Below, piece by piece: positions 60,124 to 64,000 of a stretch of 64,000 bases of DNA. The first letter of the stretch is position 1, and every line of letters begins with the position of its first letter. The stretch comes from Roridomyces roridus. Taxonomy: Eukaryota; Basidiomycota; Agaricomycetes; Agaricales; Mycenaceae. Under the pieces are notes generated by a model. It was given only the letters and a program-made list of their open reading frames with translations. It did no database searches and was not told the origin of the DNA. The stretch is taken from positions 1,302,001 through 1,366,000 of the forward strand of contig JARKIF010000001.1 of assembly GCA_029378245.1 (NCBI GenBank), given 5' to 3'. The translations under genes and the position numbers were made by a program.

Positions 60124-60428
60124 TGAGGCAGTGGCAGTCCAAGTCAGAGTTTAACTTGGACGACGACTAGCGCTGGCTTCGGAGTTATCGGTGATCGCAA
60201 CCTTGTTGCGAACCACCACTCTCTCCACCCTATTCCACCAAGACAGGCAGAAGACCCAGGATTTCCATATGACCAGACAACGACTTTATATGACCCCCAA
60301 TCCACACCGAAAGAAACAAACCTTCACTAGCAAACCACAGAAGAAGCAAGAATTTGAATAAAAACAAGATTCTAGTAGACTACGAAGCGAGGATACAACT
60401 ATCCGTGCAAGATAAATCACGCAGGCCT

Positions 60429-60522
60429 CGATCGCGTTTGTTGAAGACGCGCTGCCTATGACGGAACGCGACTGTTTGGTACAAAATGGAGGCCGTGCGT
60501 TTGAGAGTGTTTTCCTCATCTT
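60429..60522 (+). promoter_or_regulatory. Conserved family X promoter block, copy 4
   Basis: Begins CGATCGCGTTTGTTGAAGACG; TACAAAA at 60480-60486; ends just before the start codon at 60536. The DNA upstream of the block is not shared with the other copies, so this block marks the left limit of the repeated unit. Confidence 0.72.
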
Positions 60523-60535
60523 AAAAAATACGCCA

Positions 60536-61867
60536 ATGTTCCAGCTAAAGCGCCCCATCTCCATCCTCGCCGTTTCCGCCCTCTCCATGTGGTACTCAGT
60601 GGTGCCGCCCAAGGTGGCCCAGCATCCCGTCGTCACTGTTACCACGTCGAGTCCCCCCATCCCCCAATATCCCGGTTGCCCTCTGGGCTCATACGTGCCC
60701 GATTCGTTCGCTGTCTGTCCAAACACGAACTATACCGTCCCCATCGTCAATGTCTTCGCTGGACTGGCCTTTACCCAGCGTCGCTTTGACGCCTACGGCA
60801 CCATCGTCGCGGTTCCCGCTCACCCCACCCATCTCGCCCGTCGCAAACTCGCTCGTATCGACCTCGCCCGTGTCGATATCAACAACAGCGGCATCGCTCT
60901 TCCCTCGTTTGTCGACCTCGCCAACTTCAAGGTCGCCAGTCTCGACTTGGACATCATCGAGCGAGCAGAGGGCGTGTTCACCATCGCCTTCGCCGTCGCA
61001 CGCTTCGTCAAACGCAGACCGGGCATCACATGGACCAAGCTCGCGATCTCGCTGCTCGCTCTTAGCGGGTTGCTAGTTTGGGATGGATTGCAGCTGGGCG
61101 AGCCGGCGCTCGTCATACTTTCTTTGCACTATCTCGTCGCGATCGTGTGGTTCGCAACAGTGCGTTTATCTTTCTACACTCTGTTCCTGTTCTGATTTCT
61201 CTGCAGAGGTCCCGCAGACTCCAACCTATCGTTTTGAGTTTCATACATGGTCCCGTTTTGCCCATCGTGCGTCTCTGTCTTTTCCGTCACTTTCTGGCAT
61301 CTGACTTCGTTGCAGCTCTTCAGTATCGTCGACGCACAACCGCTCGACTTCCTCTACGCCTTCGCTTCGGAGACCCTCCCGCTTCTCCCATGGCTTCTTC
61401 CTGGACCGTGGCGCGATATTCTATGGCCCCCGCCTATCCCACGTGTTCGAAAGAAGAGGAAACCATTGTTCAAGAGACAGCGGGTGAAGGCACGTTTGGC
61501 CATGGCGAAGAGTCCTCAATTTTACTCGTTCACTTCGCTTCGCGAATCTTTCCTTCTTTCTCTTCCTACCGTGCGTCCCTTGATCTCATGTTATTCGTTG
61601 TCTGACCATCGTTTGCAGCTCATCTTCCTACCCTTTGATGTCCCTTTCGTCGACATAGGCCATGGGCTGCTTCTCAATGGCACTATCGTTGACCTACTAG
61701 CCCATCACGTGCGTTCTTTCTCTTTCCTTACATTCCCAATGCTCATTCCTCGTTAGTTCCTCTTCGTTCGCGTTCTTCTGTACCACGCCTTCCCACCACC
61801 GTCTGGACGTCCACGTCGGGACAAGAAACGCTATAAGCGGGGGAGGAAGGGTCTGAAGCCGATCTAG
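60536..61867 (+). CDS. Family X membrane protein, copy 4
   Basis: Five exons: 60536-61159, 61207-61266, 61316-61570, 61619-61708 and 61757-61867, all phase 0 with GTGCGT donors, about 379 residues. Very like copy 3. N-terminal MFQLKRPISILAVSALSMWY, CPLGSYVPDSFAVCPNTNYT with a glycosylation site, LARRKLARIDLARVDINNSG, hydrophobic segment with LAISLLALSGLLVWDGLQLG, exon 3 basic patch RVRKKRKPLFKRQRVKARLA, exon 4 FLPFDVPFVDIGHGLLLNG, and tail RPRRDKKRYKRGRKG. The frame could open upstream at 60458, but that lies in the promoter block. Intact and probably functional; role unknown. Confidence 0.8.
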
Positions 61868-61958
61868 AATCTGCACCAACACCACCGCCACCATTTCTTC
61901 CACCTCTCTTCTTTCTTCACTCGATGCACCCGCCCATGGAGACGAAGTATAGTCCTTG

Positions 61959-61973
61959 GTCCGGAGACCGGAC
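61959..61973 (+). promoter_or_regulatory. 3'UTR hairpin of family X, copy 4
   Basis: GTCCGG-AGA-CCGGAC, 92 bases after the stop codon. The shared 3'UTR goes on to about 62285 and closely matches copy 3, after which the sequences differ (no gene Y follows here). Confidence 0.6.
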
Positions 61974-62289
61974 GACGGCTTGAGCTGCTTCTCTTGCCCG
62001 AGGTCCCACCCTCTCCCCGACTCATCGGCGCCCCCGCTTCTACCCTCCATCGGCCGCGGCCTCCTTTCGAGTCTTATTTCTTCATCGACAATTGCGACAT
62101 GGATCTCGAGGGCGGACGCGCCACTATCGGGAGGGTGTCTTTGGGGTTTCAGTTTCGGGGTGGTGGTGGACACTGGACGTTCTTATTATCTTAGCCTTAG
62201 CTACTACTTCGGCCTATTGGCATATACCCCCCTGTATTCTTGTATACTTCTGTCAATGACTACTCTTTCTGCTTCCTTGACTGGATCAG

Positions 62290-63163
62290 GTGATCGTGTT
62301 TGCAAGTCTCGTTTTGCGAACGTCGTCGACTTGTGTCTTCGTCCAACATTACTCAGCCGGTCGGAAGATTTTCGGGCTGCTTTCTGTCTATAAGATTTGC
62401 AACATTCACTAGTGATCGCCTTACAATGCTTGCACAGCGGAAGGCTCAAAGCGTGGATGAAAATTTGTATTCATTCCGGGCGGACAACTACTACCAAGTG
62501 TTCCCTAATAAGGGAGGCTCCGTCCAAGAAATCCTTGCGTGATGAAGTGTTGAGAATACCCACAAAGTGCAGAAAAAATGCATCAAAATTTGGTTGCCTT
62601 TCAGCTGTAAGGCATAAGAGTAGGATCATATCTCGTTTCAACCTCGCTGGTTCATTAACACTGTTATCTAGTATTAGTCCAAAGCCACACCCTTGTTGAA
62701 ATTCTGCTGTCGATAACTCATTCGTTTGCAAAACAATATCTCATAGCTAAATACAACCGTCTATATCACCCCGAGTCCCTATAGGCGCTCATCTTGGCAA
62801 AATTGCCAGCGCAAGGGAAAGAACTTGAAGCTTGCTTTCATTCTGCAAAAGTCCATACGAAAGTTCAACGCCTTTTAAGTTCTGTCCTCTTCTTACCGCA
62901 CCTTCCCCACCTCAGGCGTGTAGCAGTGAAGGTGGGACGCAGGGTTCGATTCCCGCAGCATGACTCGCGACCACGGCAAGTCCGTTTCACGTTCAGCGTC
63001 AACGCGTCCAAGTCCAGACCATTTGTTCCTTGCAGTGCTGGCTTCGTTCTCTTCTTTCTGGTGATTTCACAAAACATAATTGAACCTGAGGCCTGAGAGA
63101 GAGAGAGAGAAGTCATGAACGAGGTCTCGGATTCCTAGCATTTTGAATAAAAATGATACCTCG
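62290..63163. other. Intergenic, no gene recognised
   Basis: No frame with a domain. A GGTTCGATTCCCGC phrase at about 62943 looks like a tRNA B box but no cloverleaf can be drawn around it. A GA dinucleotide run lies at about 63096-63112. Confidence 0.4.
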
Positions 63164-64000
63164 CTACAGGCCTTGGAAAAGCTCGGTCTCCGGTCGATTA
63201 CCGTTTATAACACCTCCTCCTGGAACCTCTTTGCAGCCAAGAGCAGGCCACCTCGCAACGCGGAGGAACCCCTCCTCGTCCGTGTACATCTCCTCGTTTT
63301 CTTGCCCAAACTCTTCACGCACGACATCCCTTCCTAGGAGCTCCATCCACTCCAACACAGGTCCAGTCGTCCATCGTCTCTTGCCTTTACCCTTGGCGAA
63401 CCACCCCAAATGGCCGCCCATGGGCGTAACTGCACACACAACCCACCGATTCTCCCGCCCCTTGGAATCAGGCGTCTGCACGCGTCGGACAATTGGATCG
63501 TCCGCTGCATTAATAGTCAGAACGGGTACACGGACCGCGTCGGCGATATCATGGGACGAGGCCCAGGTGTAGTATTCCCTGAAGCTGGGGAAGGGAAAGG
63601 GTGCGGCGCCGGAGGCGTGGCATGTGAAGATGTGGTCAAAGTCTGTTAGGGTGGGCCGTTTGAGACGCAGGATTGTTGGGACGAGGGGAGAGGCGGGGTG
63701 TTCTGGGTTGGCGAGGAAGGAGGTGTGGTGGTGGGCGAAGAGAGTCGTTACGTTGGTGCCCATGCCGCGGAGATAGAGTTGCCGGCCGAGAAGGGTATGC
63801 AGAAGGCTGGAGTCGTTGAGTAGGTTTTGAGAGGTAGAGAAAAGGCGTACTGGTCGTGGTTCGTAACAAGATCCCAGGGCTTTTTCAATGATGAGCTACG
63901 AAATTTCGGGCGGAAGAAAACGTACACATCCGAGTATGCACGCAGATGAAAGTCGACTGCGAGGCCCTTCTTCAGCCAGATAGCGCATCATGACGTTCCC
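63164..64000 (-). CDS. YheT-like alpha/beta hydrolase, 5' end outside the window
   Basis: Esterase-type alpha/beta hydrolase of the YheT/EMB8 group. The visible part, read from 64000: GNVMMRYLAEEG (just after the nucleophile elbow, which is outside the window), LSSACILGC, an intron (GTACGT), PWDLVTNHDH, an intron (donor GTACGC), LLHTLLGRQLYLRGMGTNVT, FREYYTWASSHDIADAVRVP, VLTINAADDPIVRRVQ (acidic residue) and MGGHLGWFAKG (catalytic His), then a C-terminal tail ending LFQGL at 63164. The DPI and GGH-L motifs fit the catalytic Asp and His. Substrate unknown. Confidence 0.85.

Noticed and set aside
62930..62970. Possible tRNA gene (GGTTCGATTCCCGC phrase)
   Set aside because: The T-arm pairing fails at two positions and no acceptor, D or anticodon stem can be formed around it; treated as a chance B-box match.
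63096..63112. GA dinucleotide run
   Set aside because: Ordinary microsatellite with no structure around it.

Overview
The window is nuclear DNA of a filamentous basidiomycete, probably an Agaricomycete. Genes sit on both strands and are split by many introns of about 45-60 bases, and proline-rich, F-box and short-intron gene types of that group recur. I infer the group from gene style and protein resemblance only; no database was searched. Recognisable conserved genes are TERT (telomerase reverse transcriptase), PAM18/TIM14, an EFM4-type lysine methyltransferase, NOM1/SGD1, IWS1/SPN1, a glutathione peroxidase, a Ncp1-like coiled-coil protein, a divergent mitochondrial carrier, a Shewanella-like metallophosphatase and a YheT-like alpha/beta hydrolase cut by the right window edge.

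Layout. 0-24 kb is an accessory, duplication-rich stretch. It holds three of the four copies of an unrecognised multi-exon membrane-protein family (called family X here), an SRPK-type kinase gene broken by a hAT-like MITE, a lysine-rich acidic nuclear protein and a stray copy of its 5' end, two copies of a second unrecognised gene (family Y), a decayed PAF1 gene, and two tandem UPF1-like helicase genes. 24-47 kb is mostly single-copy genes: PAM18, a membrane protein, EFM4, NOM1, an F-box-like protein, IWS1, a periplasmic-binding-protein-like gene, a divergent pair of RNase-III-like small genes, an F-box gene, a TPR gene and a nuclear Ser/Pro-rich protein. 47-60 kb carries an intact TERT gene with about 20 introns, two more F-box genes (one with frame breaks), a glutathione peroxidase, a carrier, Ncp1 and a phosphatase. 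60-62 kb holds the fourth X copy.

The most unusual content is family X (1233-2954 +, 5022-6293 +, 16802-18126 -, 60536-61867 +). All four copies have open frames after splicing. Every intron is phase 0 and most donors begin GTGCGT. Each copy has the same promoter block of about 95 bases with a TATA-like box, and the same 3'UTR hairpin (6-bp GC stem, 3-base loop) 92-102 bases after the stop. Copy 1 has gained an internal repeat of its membrane module. A segment carrying Y and X (about 15675-18525) has a sister at about 12097-13215 from which X has been lost, leaving only part of its 3'UTR. The proteins have an N-terminal hydrophobic segment, a variable outer part, further hydrophobic segments and two lysine/arginine-rich tails. 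I recognise no known family.

Quality note: several otherwise well conserved frames (EFM4, NOM1, helicase A, one F-box gene, the 24.9-26.0 kb membrane protein) carry single-base indels while the encoded residues stay conserved. Consensus errors are as likely as gene decay, so pseudogene calls based on one indel should be read with caution.
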